From positions 31,146,641 to 31,210,640 of the forward strand of contig OX421500.1 of NCBI GenBank assembly GCA_949126835.1: a DNA stretch of 64,000 nt, written 5' to 3'. The position numbers were made by a program, and so were the translations under genes. The stretch comes from Anisus vortex (lineage: Eukaryota; Mollusca; Gastropoda; Planorbidae). Position 1 is the stretch's first letter. Each line of letters opens with the position of its first letter. The notes below the pieces were generated by a model. That model was not told the origin of the DNA. It searched no databases and saw nothing but the letters and a program-made list of their open reading frames with translations. Shown here piece by piece: positions 12,001 to 22,200 of this stretch.

Positions 12001-14119
12001 TTATATGTTATTGTTATCAGTTCGATTGAATTATTGGGATATCCAATTGAACTGTATTGTTTTCCCCGGAATATTTTCTTTTATAATTATTCCTTAAAAT
12101 TAACATTTTTTTAGTATTGTTAAAATGTAAAAGAAATAATTATAAAACTGTGGAAGGAGGGGGGTGTTACGAATATCGGTCATAGAGGAATGACGTAGTA
12201 AGGCATTGACCTCTTAACAAGTGCGTATCAGAGTCCAAGGCGACCAAGGTTTGACCTTTATGCCCTGAGGGCAGTTTAAATAAAATAATTCGTTCAAATC
12301 CCGTGGAAATTGGAGGATAATTCTGGATCGTAGTATTCTATGGAGAAAGAGGTTAAAATGCGTATTAAGACCCTGTAGAATCTTCGATGATAGTTTTCTT
12401 TGTAAAGTCCCCACCTCCTTAAAGTTAGTTCAGTTCGAAAGTTTGTAGAGTGAAGTCGCTATATTAATGCTTGTATATTTCATGTCATTTTATTGATACT
12501 TATGTGGCCATCAGTTGATGCATTTATTGATCGTTTATATTGAGTCTACAATTTAAATAAAATTGTTTATTCAACAACTGGAGTTGTTTGATCTATCATT
12601 GTTGAGAAAGGTGTTGAAGATAATTATCACGAATATAACTACATTGCTGCATAGACCTGTCAGTCAAGGAACCCCTAGCTTGGGCTACAGATTAGCAGAA
12701 TCTAGAGACTTCTAATAAAGATACAACTATATTCATTGAATCCGATTTAACGAGTCGTAATAATAGTCATCATTATAAAGAGTCCATAACACTACATAAA
12801 CATTTATAATAATTTAAATAACTTAATAACGTTTTATTCAGAATAAAACGTAATTATGTACATATTTATTTTATGCACAATAAAAAAAATACGTGTTTTT
12901 GTATTTTTTTCTTTTTACAGATAAGCTTGTCTGTTATCGGACTATTTCAAGTGATCTTCTTTATTCTAAATGTTAGCTGTTTTGACAGACAAACACGGTA
13001 AGTAAAAAAAATTCCGAACATCTAAATGAAATACTAAATTATTTTTATACCTTTTAGAATGGATGATACAAAATTGTTCTAGAAGAAATTTCAAAAGGCT
13101 TTCTTACAGCCTATTTTGTATTCATAAATAGAATCCATGAACAGAACAGTTAAAGGACGAATACATTGATAGTCTCCCCCTTTTATTGTCCTGGTATACT
13201 GATTGTTATTACCCCTTGTTGAGCTTTCAGTCACGTTCTTAAGTCCTAAGCCATAACAAATTTAGATATGCCTATTTATTTGAAGCTTCTAAAAGCTTAG
13301 GGCTTAGGTAGTATGAACTCTTTCCTCTTTGATCTCGGAAATTAGCTGCGTCATATCAGACGTGTTGTTTTAAGACAATAGGACTAGAAAGCAGCGCTTA
13401 CCCGATTCGAGTGAGCACGGCTTACAAGGAGATTGTGTGATCAACACCATGTCTGCATCCTTTTTACTTGTCTGCAAATAATGCTTTAATTGGAATCCGT
13501 ACATTTTAAAATACCACTCCCACGCGCTGCTCCTAAACAATCCAGGCCCTATTAGCTGTAAATATAGCTTTAGCTGTAAATGTAGCTGTAGCTGAAGCGG
13601 TAAATGTAGCTGTAGCTGTAATTGTAGCTGTAAATGTAGCTGTCGCTGTTGCTGTAATCGTAGCTTCAGCTGTAAATGTAGATCTAGGTGTAATTGTAGC
13701 TGTAACTTTAACATTAGCTGTAGCTGTAACTGTAGCTTTATTGTAGTTGTAACTGAATCTATAGCTGCATATCTAGCTTGTGCGTTTGTGTAACGTGTGT
13801 GTGTTTGCCTTAAAGAACATTTCGCTGTGATCAAACTATATATCTCTCCGTTGAATCATCTCACAGATACACCATGTCTCCCTACATACTTAGCATCGTC
13901 ATACTATCAGCTGTACTGTTCAGGATAGAGGCCTGGACGTCGGACGACAACGTCTTCATCATCGGGGCCGTCTTACTGGCCTTCGCGTTCTTGTCACTGA
14001 TGCTCAAGTGCGTCTTCGTGGCCTTCAGGATGCTGAAAGCGTCAAGCGGCGGAGGAGAGATAACAGCGGAATTCGACCACTCTACCAAGGGGAGTGAAGC
14101 ACACTACCTACTCAAGTGA
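3041..14119 (+). CDS. Unrecognised multi-pass (about seven-TM) membrane protein, five exons located
   Basis: Exons: 3041-3304, 5015-5172, 6233-6343, 12921-12997 and 13867-14119 (stop TGA 14117-14119). All junctions are GT-AG and phases agree (phase 1, 0, 0, 2). The acceptor at 3039-3040 (TTTCATCCCCAG) is entered in phase 1. The open frame has no ATG before 3304, so a first coding exon lies upstream and was not found. The joined product has about 287 residues here with seven hydrophobic segments: IWAVISLWHVIWALYALV, then LLNCLTLVTYIFSC, then CLFIAVSCLLSWVAYC, then AATWNYYVFAFNLALAL, then ISLSVIGLFQVIFFIL, then YILSIVILSAVLF, and FIIGAVLLAFAFLSLML. A short polar tail follows. I do not recognise the family: no GPCR DRY or NPxxY motif and no opsin lysine are evident. 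A membrane role is inferred from hydropathy only. Introns hold a SINE, a minisatellite and the LTR element. A possible AATAAA lies at 14450-14455. Confidence 0.75.
3344..3492 (-). mobile_element. tRNA-derived SINE (family 2), reverse copy in intron 1
   Basis: On the minus strand a tRNA-like head (GTTAGTTCACTGG, then a GGGTTCAAGCCCTG-type B box) is followed by CAGGAGTTTTGGGCCTGGT and the hairpin tail CTTCTATCTAGAA. The same body and tail recur at 33557-33708 and 34773-34950. Confidence 0.65.
4143..4208 (+). repeat. tRNA-like sequence (probable SINE head)
   Basis: TTAGCTCATTGGTTAACG resembles an A box and GGTTCGATTC a B box, spaced as in a tRNA. No convincing acceptor stem closes it, so a functional tRNA gene is unlikely. 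It sits in intron 1 of the membrane-protein gene. Confidence 0.3.
5612..5985. repeat. Minisatellite of about 37 bp in intron 2
   Basis: About ten diverged copies of a unit containing GCATATTCGGGACATTG and TTTACCTGTCCATGACA. Two overlapping Cys/His-rich open frames here are repeat translations, not genes. Confidence 0.75.
6432..7058 (+). repeat. 5' LTR
   Basis: Begins TGTTACGAATATCGG and ends CCATAACA (TG...CA, with TGTTA/TAACA as short inverted ends). By eye it matches the 3' LTR at all but one position (G in GAGAAAGGGG, near 6617, against A in the 3' LTR). The 66-codon antisense open frame found in both LTRs is a by-product. Confidence 0.92.
7062..7079 (+). other. Primer binding site (tRNA-Pro type)
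   Basis: TGGGGGCTCGTCCAGGAT starts three bases after the LTR end. It differs at one position from the tRNA-Pro primer binding sequence TGGGGGCTCGTCCGGGAT known from gammaretroviruses. Priming by tRNA-Pro is inferred. Confidence 0.8.
7228..9954 (+). CDS. gag: Gag-protease-integrase-remnant polyprotein (no reverse transcriptase)
   Basis: 908 codons, intact. Residues about 14-56 form a helical SAP-like segment. Residues 75-125 are Glu/Arg/Gln-rich and probably coiled coil. Residues about 131-300 look like a capsid region with a SCAN-like stretch (FINKVRPDVRMYLSERD, then KAADLAEQY). A zinc knuckle follows with C341, C344, H349 and C354 (CX2CX4HX4C). The protease motif reads LRNTGAS, with N508 where family members have the catalytic Asp. 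An acidic Lys/Glu-rich spacer runs to about 730. Integrase fragments follow: TDRGTNF with D759 (second acid of DDE), GPTVRGPLKLLQEEW, and the pol-terminal KKLYHLKMIKPY. The first acid and the Glu of DDE are absent. A hydrophobic segment at about 874-893 precedes the end. The whole RT/RNase H region is missing without loss of frame. Structural Gag function is plausible; enzymatic function is not. Confidence 0.9.
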   Translation: MEFIENPEEEVLKTLSIKKLKEIAEILKIEVTETTPSRTVLTQQIKDVLIASGKLKVESSAEGYQVEGQTMSEQFRFQLEMKRMEMEMEQRRLESQERDKKSQRESQERIELAKIGATKKESHNDVEMARWKKLVPTYIDKESEIANFFQTFEISCRDFKFPEDKWGILVRTSFTQGRARDCVLLLKEEHLNDYEVIKDTVLKAYNQIPESYRKRFRQYTMSPYQTHLDFLRAEEKLMDQWIKSRNISTLKEMKDIILLEDFINKVRPDVRMYLSERDITDPHKAADLAEQYTLCHRTAGEKNFNRVQRQAENTPQKHREKEHFVKQNDVNKKPVNKNVQCTFCKRTGHSIEDCWSIRKEKGPNKVVMCVRHAPIQNVQGSENTNELNSKKDSSKPETLRVDLPESKSQKVEKSTTEENEDKYPDYKYRMATIGLVVQVHRDEKVDQSIFDSNKSLKSSKDEKTPESHGQGKNKIDTETLCSFQPFISKGCVALQKEGPLKSVNILRNTGASLTLLLKDVLPLSDNTLTGQTVLLRGFEWKEEIPLHRIYLASDLVTGYVTVGVISKLPVEGISVILANDLAKGRVRPELIVKENPDPSPIVETGKEKELYPVGDVINGMTPQKKKEETISQEKEKKEEILPREKKEEEEVELVTTIFSMIEDCPKGNDQSKKSSQNELIAEQKVDPELLQLHEKAVDEKETPTTDVYEQIDHSMNKQQCKPAVAGTDEDLRSITKETSAESWTETIKSYGLPQSIPTDRGTNFAPELFNPVLKNLCLEQEMSTESYQESRGAYGPIFGPTVRGPLKLLQEEWQTELDLLGLIKYLDKYIYFLSDITVFVRKKLYTAHMQMPLLCDERKAKKLYHLKMIKPYLLKTIGISLMLLTLLLLFVKCMPVVQDELNDKFTDS
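9955..12151. other. Non-coding interior of the LTR element
   Basis: About 2.2 kb of AT-rich sequence between the ORF and the polypurine tract, with no open frame of interest. A (GA)n run lies at about 11508-11531. It may contain worn env or pol sequence, but I see no motif to support that. Confidence 0.5.
12152..12164 (+). other. Polypurine tract
   Basis: GGAAGGAGGGGGG directly abuts the 3' LTR, as expected for the plus-strand primer of an LTR retroelement. Confidence 0.85.
12165..12791 (+). repeat. 3' LTR
   Basis: Same 627-bp length as the 5' LTR, with one difference found by eye (A near 12350). It is followed by the target copy CTAC. Confidence 0.92.
13556..13760. repeat. GTAGCT hexamer-based minisatellite in intron 4
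   Basis: Repeats of GTAGCTGTAAAT and GTAGCTGTAGCT, 6- or 12-base period, ending about 100 bases before exon 5 of the membrane-protein gene. The antisense Leu/Gln-rich open frame at 13370-13834 is a translation of this repeat. Confidence 0.8.
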
Positions 14120-15549
14120 AAGGGATATATTTTTTTTAAATTATGAAACGGATAAATCTTAACGTGCCTTTTTATAAGGCCTTACTATTGACTGTTCATA
14201 CAATGTTTAATTAATTCATTTTATTTTCTATTCAAATTTTTTAACAATATTCTCAAAACTCGCTTTAATTTCGAAATAGATTTAAATAGAAGTCTAAAAT
14301 AAGTCTTGAAGTTGTTTAGAGAAAGTTTGTCTTATTATATTTCGTAAACAATTTCTTTATTTTAGCAGACGTTTAATAATTATAATCTTTCTTTAAAGTT
14401 TGCATTTTAAATATGATTTATAATGATTACAAGTAAACACAAATAGAATAATAAAAATCAGGGAATAGCAAGTTTAAAAGCTTTGATTCTTCAAAAAGTT
14501 ACTTAATTTAAAAAAAAAAAAATTCTTTACTTAAACCCTTCCAATAGAAAAGTTCTTGGTGTTTATTCATGTCATATACATATGCATCGTTAATAAATGC
14601 AATAATTAAATGAGTATTTTATATAATTGAATAGATAAGTGGGTATTATTATTAAAGATGCCAAAACAATTATACCATCTTATATCCATCATATATCATA
14701 ACATCACACTGTTTAGTCCTAATTAAGCAGGGCATTTTGAATAAGCTTAAGGGGATTGTTTTAAAAAAGTAAATTGTATTTAAAGTATCCTATTTGAAAG
14801 TGAATAAATAATATATATCCATATATTTATTAATATTTTTAAAATATGTGTATGAAAATGTCATGTCTTTTAAATTGTTCATTCAATCAATTTTTTTTAT
14901 TGAAAATAAATCTTAAGGTTAAGAAAAAACGATAAATATAAACTATAAATAAAAACTTTAAGCATTTGTTGCAAGTTTCTAATGAAAGAAACAACTACGC
15001 AGAACTTCGTTATCACTACTGTAATAGAAATATACATCTCCACTTATAATTCCAGAGATCTATGTTTGTGATGTTTACAAATTCAGCTTAGTTCTATTAT
15101 CATTATGTTTTATTTAGCATTGAATTAAATTGATTCTGAATTTGTCAATATTGTTGCTGTAATTTTGTTGTTTTTATTAAATGAGTTATCTTCTTTTTAT
15201 TTGCCATTTTTTGTTTTTATATAAATATCATGGGATGCGTATTCTACTATTTAATTACAAAATGGCTGTACTATATTTAAAACACTCTTATACTCAAATA
15301 TACTTTTTTCTATATAACTTCTAAAACTTTATTTATTCATTAAAAAAAGATAAAGATTTTTAAATGTGTCTTTATTTATTAAAGAATATCTATTGAACGA
15401 ATAAATAGAATTATATTCACTATATTAACATTCACGAATTTTATTTCTTTTTTTTTTTTAAATAATTCGATAATTTTAATGCCCTGCAGTATTCTTAACA
15501 GTGTTTAGTCAAATATTTCTTTGTGGAATGCAAAACTTACTTTAAGTCA
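14120..15549. other. AT-rich intergenic DNA with candidate 3' UTR
   Basis: Very AT-rich sequence following the stop of the membrane-protein gene. A possible polyadenylation signal AATAAA is at 14450-14455. No coding or repeat structure recognised. Confidence 0.4.
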
Positions 15550-15925
15550 CCCAAGACTGACCATCCCATAGAGTTCACAAGACTGGACGTCGCACAGAAC
15601 TCACAAGACTGACCATTACATAGAACTCCCAAGACTACACATTACATAGATCTCACAAGACTGGACATTACATAGATCTCACAAGACTGACCATTACATA
15701 AAACTAACAAGACTGGACATCACATAGAACTCACAAGACTGGACATAAAATTGAACTCACAATACCCACCATTACATAGAACTCACAAGACTGACCATTA
15801 CATAGAACTCACAAGACTGGACATCACATAGAACTCACATGACTGACCATTACATAGAGCTCACAAGACTGGACGGACATCACATAGAACTCCCACGACT
15901 GGAGATCACATAGAACTCACAAGAG
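15550..15925. repeat. 26-bp minisatellite
   Basis: About fourteen diverged copies of CACAAGACTGGACATCACAT plus AGAACT, with GACCATTACATAGAACTC variants. It lies between the two convergent genes. Confidence 0.8.
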
Positions 15926-16221
15926 AGTTGTATTTTTCACCAATTTTATTGGATTACATTATTTAGCAATCAATACACCCTTGAAAGTACAAACATCAAC
16001 ATTGTTACTTGTATCATAATGTCTTATCCATTGGTATGGGTAACTGTATAGCGAAAAGCCTCTAGAGAAGATGATGTTCAATATCTAGGTATATCTGAAA
16101 TCCAGTAATACATTTTGATACCAGTTGTAATTGATATAAGTTATTGTTGTTGTTTAAATTAATAACTCTGGCGTTATGGATTCACAAAATTGCGTTTCTT
16201 TATTTATGACCTTCTGAATAC

Positions 16222-16227
16222 TTTATT
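16222..16227 (-). terminator. Candidate polyadenylation signal of the ACCS-like gene
   Basis: AATAAA on the minus strand about 50 bases beyond the stop codon at 16278-16280. A second TTTATT lies at 16197-16202. Confidence 0.45.
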
Positions 16228-16277
16228 AGATCCATGTCTTTCGAGAATAAACTAAAAAAAAATATAACTGGAAGTAA

Positions 16278-19200
16278 TTATTGAACAACTTCTTCTTTTT
16301 TCCTAATAGTCTCCAGAACTTTAATAAGTCTTTCCAAACCTAAAAAACAAAGCAAAAAACAATTAATTAAAAAAACTTGTCATCGTTTTTCCCTTTCAAA
16401 TAATTTAAATTATAAAGCATTACATTTTAAACAGAGTTGTAGGCTAATAGATGTTAAACTATTGATTTTCCTATTTCAGGCAACTCATTTAATGGCCCGA
16501 ATAATAGACATACAAATTAGCTCTAAAAATAGATCTATTTATACGCACTATTTACCAAGTCTTCAGTTTTAAATTAAACCAAGTTCTATAATAAGATGAA
16601 CCGCTTGCTTTAATATTTCTGCTATTTGATAACTAGAATGACTTCATTTCGGAATTCCTTATTCCCTTTTTACTGTACACTTCCGTTTTATTTAATCGCT
16701 ATGATTTTCTCAATGAAAAATTAAAATCCAAAGTTGTATACAGCGGAAACCTTTAGGCTAACGTAGGAGCGTAGAAGTCATTTAAGAAGGCAGCGTTTTT
16801 GGATGCGCACAGAAAAAAAGAACATATAAACTCTAAAAATAGAGCAAGCGGTCCATCTTATTATAGTCTTTGATGAAACTAAAACAAACATAATAATTTA
16901 GTCAGATAGTGCTACAAATCATGACTAAAAAATATTTGCCTGAATTTAGCAGTGCCGTTTCTAGGGATTTGGGGGCCCGGAGGGCTTGGCCTCTTTAGGG
17001 ACCCTTGGATTTTGACATTCGACATTATAACATGAGAAAAAACAATTCGGATACTCCTTTGGGCCCCCGCCTCAAGTAGGAGCCTGGATGGACTTTCGAA
17101 TTTGGACCCCCCTCCCCCTCCCCTAGCGACGCCACTGGACTTTAGGGTCAGGTTTAGTTTACCATGTTTCTTTGAGATTCACAAGTACTGAGCTCTGCAG
17201 CTCTTTTCGGAGTTGTTCTAGTTTTTTTTTAAATAATGTTTTATGAATGTAATTATTCATTGATAATGTTATAGTTGCTTATTCACACTTCGCTTTCAAA
17301 CGTCATGTTTGTTAACCACAGCCGATTGTCGTTACCAATGGATTTATTTTCATTGCTAGTAGTAACAACCTTTCACTTGTAACTTGTAACACAGATGTCC
17401 TAAAAGTGAGACTTCAATTATGATATCCTAGGTGGTAACCCTAAATCCATGCAATACACTCTCATACACACACATACACTAGACACATATTGTAGAATAC
17501 TAAGTATTAAAGACACAATTTGAATATATTAACCTTTCTCGTTGACGTCATGATCAAGGGAGGCGACAATCCTAAACCAACCCGGCACACTCGAGTAACA
17601 GGAAAGTCCGGGCAGCATAAATACGCCAGATTTTAAAAACAAGTCAAACAACCATTTTTCTGAATCAAAGGTTCTCTCTGGAAGATACTAAAACAAAAAT
17701 ATTGTTTTTACTAAACATCAAATAGAGTCAACTGTATACTTATTAGTGATACTTAAATTATAGAACAACACATTATATATTAAAAATGGAAAAATACAAC
17801 TATCAGTGAGAATCTTTCAAAAGAATCATCAGTCAGCCAAAAAATACAATAGCTGACTCCTATATGATACCCTTTTGTTGTATTGGTAAATGGTATGATA
17901 GTGTACGTGAATGTCTATTGTGTTTGAGTACAAATGGTTCTTTAATATTGTTTTAAGTATGCTGAAAGACGGAATTTATGTAATCAAGTCAAATTTCCAT
18001 TAATTTGGACCAATAATGTAATCTTATCTTATGAATAAACCTTTTAGAAATAGGCTCATGCAATGTAAGATTTACTTTTCTTTAGCCAAACTTTTAATGG
18101 CTGCATACTAAGTTAAAGATTTCCCAAGTAGTATTATGCGTTGCTGCTATAACTATAATACAGACAGTAATGCATCTTATTTAAATGCATCTAAAATATG
18201 TATATTATTTAAAAAAACGCTTTCTTGTTATACCAAATCTTGAGTATACCTTTGCAAAATCTGCCCAAATAAATCCTGTGGCGTGGCTACTGTAAACCTT
18301 AACATCAAGTTTTTCTAGAGTTGTCTTATACAATTGGAATCTTTCAAGCAATCTTCTCTTCATCTTGGGGAAAAATGTATCATTCAACCATTCTGAAATT
18401 TTAACAGAACGTATTATTTGTATTTTGTTGTTGTTGTTGTTAAATGTAATAGAATTTATAGTGAATACACTGAAATAATTGTCAAATTATTATTGACCAT
18501 CAATTTATTTAAAACAAGTATTTTCTTAAGAACTATCATTTGTTATTCTAACTAAAGTAACATCGTCTCTAAAAGCAATAAATGATTCATGTCCTCGTTC
18601 GATTCTTAATATACGCTGGCCTAAGAGCAACTTCAATAACTAGTGCTGTCTTTAAACATTTCATTCATTTTGTTAGCGCATGGTTAGTATAGGTTTGTTT
18701 ATATAGGCTAGGGATGGTAGCCCTCGACCTGTGACCTTTTAGCACAAAATGGCGAATCGAGTCACCTTCTCCCACGTGAAGTCAGGAGCGTTGTTTATGC
18801 GATATTAATAGTGAAAAAAATAGTAAAAAATCGGCGTTTAAAAATAACTTTTTCTAGGGCTAAATATCATTTGCAAGACATTTAATGACTTGATTCGTGC
18901 TAATTGGGCATGGATCTTTAAGAATCGTTCCTGCAAAACCAAACAAACACGTAGGCTAAAGGAGGTAAAAAATTACCGTCAACATAAGCTTATTCATTGA
19001 TAAAAACCATAGACTATAATACACATGGACCGCTTGCTTTAGTATTTCTGCTATAGGATGACTCGAAACACTGATTTTCGGAATTTCCAATTCGTTGTTT
19101 CCTTTGTACTTTCGTTTAATTGAATCGCTTCGATTTTCTCAATTTTCTAAAAAAAAATTGATATAAGCTCTAAAAATAGAGCAAGCGGTCCATCTTATTA

Positions 19201-22200
19201 TAGTCTATGATAAAAACCCTTATTCATATGGTGAATTTTAATCAAAATATTCAATGATAAAAACCCTTATTCATATGGTGAATTTTAATCAAAATATTAA
19301 TCGATAAAAACCCTTATTCATATGGTGAATTTTAATCAAAATATTCAATGATAAAAACCCTTATTCATATGGTGAATTTTAATTAAAATATTCAATGATA
19401 AAAACCCTTATTAATATGGTGAATTTTAATCAAAATATTCAATGATAAAAACGCTTATTCATATGGTTAATTTTAATCAAAATATACAATGATAAAAAAA
19501 AGATCATACCATCATCTTCAATAACCAATTTTAACCTCCGTTGAACCAAGCCTGTCGCCCTCATGTATATTGCTGTAAGTTTAATGTATTGGTTCAACTT
19601 TTGGTGTTTTGTATACATGACTCCACATCGATAGCCGGAAAGACCGAAGTCCTGATAGAGATGGTTGTAAAGAATACATTATTTGTATTATCTTGCATGC
19701 TTTTTAACCTTATTGTTAACTTTAATGAACCGTACACATGTGACGTCTTGATTTAAAGTACACGTACCGATCAGTGGTAAGAATAAAGGTCGCGGTAATC
19801 AACTATTGGCCTATACAAAGTGTAAAAGCTATTAGAACAGCGGTTCATAACCTGGGGGTCGAACGAACATTTCACGGGGTTCGCATAAGAACATCTACCT
19901 GTTGCAAAGCTCAGATAAACATAATGCGAGGACAAATGCATATAAGTACTCTTTCTTCCCGAGTGGCATTCGGACATGGAATGGGTTGCTTGAACAAACC
20001 AAATAAAACCTGTAACTTAACATCATTTAAAACTTTAATAAAAATACAAGACTTGACTCGGACCACGGATGAGCGTAGGACGCAATAATCTTCTCTATAA
20101 AACGAGCGTCTGTAATGTATAAGAAGAAGAAGAAAACATATTTTCGTTGGTCTTAGGAACTAGAAGCCAAGGCACCGCTCATCCATACTTCTCCAAGCGG
20201 GCACGCCTACATTCATATACATCCACATACGAGAACCCAGCGTGATGACGTAAGCGCGCAAATCTCATATATAAATCTCAATTTATATAATTACCAATTG
20301 TTTTGTTTGATTAATCAGTATGCTTTAATTATGTTCAATTTGTAACAATGAAAGTGCATTCTATACACCCAATATTTACATTACAATTCGTAACAGTAGC
20401 AACTTACAGTTATATAATAATTTTATGGTTGGGATCGCCACAACGTGAGAAGCTGTATTGAAGGGTCGGGACATTAAAAAGGTTGGGAACCACTGTATTA
20501 GAAGGTTGAGTAACTGTGTTATTGCACAACCAAAGGCTAAAAAAGTATTTTGCGTGATTGCTAATTTTTGGCGAAATTATTTTCGTATTCTTTGTAGAAT
20601 ACACTAGATACGAATGTATTTATTTATTTTTCATCAGTGTTTGAGTTATCTGCTTATTCTCCTAGCTGCTTTTTTTACTTTAGAAAATAAGATTAATATG
20701 CAAAAAAGAAATAGTAAATAATAATGCATCACCTTCCAATGTAAATATACTACATCCTTATCTATTACAATACTAAAAAATAATATAGAGAAAAGACCCC
20801 TTTTAAAAATGATTTGTAAACAAGAAATTATCAAAATAAAAATTATTATTTCTTTCTGTGACAATCAAGCACGGAATTGGTTGCTTGAACTGTACTTAAA
20901 CTAGTAATGAAAACAGCAACAACAACTTATCACTAAACACTTCAACAAAATGTATCAAAATGAGAATGATAGTTTTGTATATAGCTATTGCACTCAGAAT
21001 GCTCAGTGCACTCTTGTATACAATCATTGAGGGTTTGATCAAAGACTATAATAAGATGGACCGCTTGCTCTATTGTTAGAGCTTATGTGTTCTTTTTTTT
21101 CACCGTGCGCAACCAATAAGTCTGTCTTGAATAGCTTCTACGGTGCTACGATTGCATTAAAGGTTTACGCTGTATACAACTTTCGATTTTAATATTAATT
21201 TTCCATTAGCGAATTATTAAACCGGAAGTCTAGAGGACTTAGTGCGATCGGAAATTCCAAAACTAAGTGTTTCAAGTTATCAAATAGCAGACATATCAAC
21301 GCAAGCGGTCAGTCTTCTTATAGTGTTTGATTTGATCCGAAAGTTCAATCCAATTTATGCACCATTTGTCCAGACTTCCGGAATTGCAACCATTATCCCA
21401 AACACGTATAATCGTAACTAGCAAAAATAGTCTGAATAAAAGTAGCGTCTATAACAGGAGTCGGGAACCTTTTTGTCTGAGAGAGCCATGGACACCACAT
21501 ATTTTGAAAAGTAATTCTGTGAGAGCCATACATTATTTTTAAAACTAAAATATTATGTAAATGTGTGCATTTTGTGTAATTTCAACACTAAAAGTTCAAT
21601 AATTATGTCCCTCTTGACAACCAATGCACGTTGCTGTGCAGAAGCAGACCAGAATAATAATTCCCAACCTCATCAAGCAGTGTTTTAAACAGGCGATCAC
21701 TTAATGCTCGGGCAACAATAAAGTTGACTACCCGAACCACCAGCGACATCACCTCACCAAGATGCTCGCCACACATATGAGCTAAAAGCGCCTCCTGATG
21801 TAGGATGCACTAAAAGCTTATGATGCGTCTGTTTTCATGTTCACAAAGAAGAGCGACAAATCCTCTGTTTTTCCCCACCATTCACGGAGCACCGAAAGTG
21901 CACATCGAAACAATTTTATCCATCGGTTGATTTTTTTTTTTTAGCGAACTCAGTGAAGGACTCGAAGAAATTCTGCCCTCTTGTTGTGCCTTTTATATAC
22001 AAAAAAAGCAAGACTTTCCTCGAGTAGTAAATCACCGACAACATACCTTGCAACCACGCTGACCTAGGATAAATTACTGTCGTCTGTTGACTCATCCAAA
22101 GCGAGAGCATAAAACGGTGCCGCATTTATGTACGGGACTTTACTTGCATTGCCTCAATTAGATTTGACATCATGATGCTATGATCGTGAACAGTTTTGCG

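Larger units (their letters stand above)
6432..12791 (+). mobile_element. Ty3/gypsy-type LTR retrotransposon, non-autonomous and very young
   Basis: The element has two 627-bp LTRs (6432-7058, 12165-12791), a tRNA-Pro-like primer binding site, a 908-codon ORF, a polypurine tract and a perfect 4-bp target duplication CTAC (6428-6431 and 12792-12795). It lies in sense orientation in intron 3 of the membrane-protein gene. Removing it plus one target copy leaves an intron of about 213 bp. The ORF has Gag and a changed protease site, lacks reverse transcriptase and RNase H, and keeps only integrase fragments. It therefore probably moves with enzymes supplied by a related full-length element. The single LTR mismatch that I could find means recent insertion. 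Confidence 0.92.

Noticed and set aside
13370..13834. 154-codon antisense ORF rich in Leu and Gln
   Set aside because: It is a translation of the GTAGCT minisatellite.
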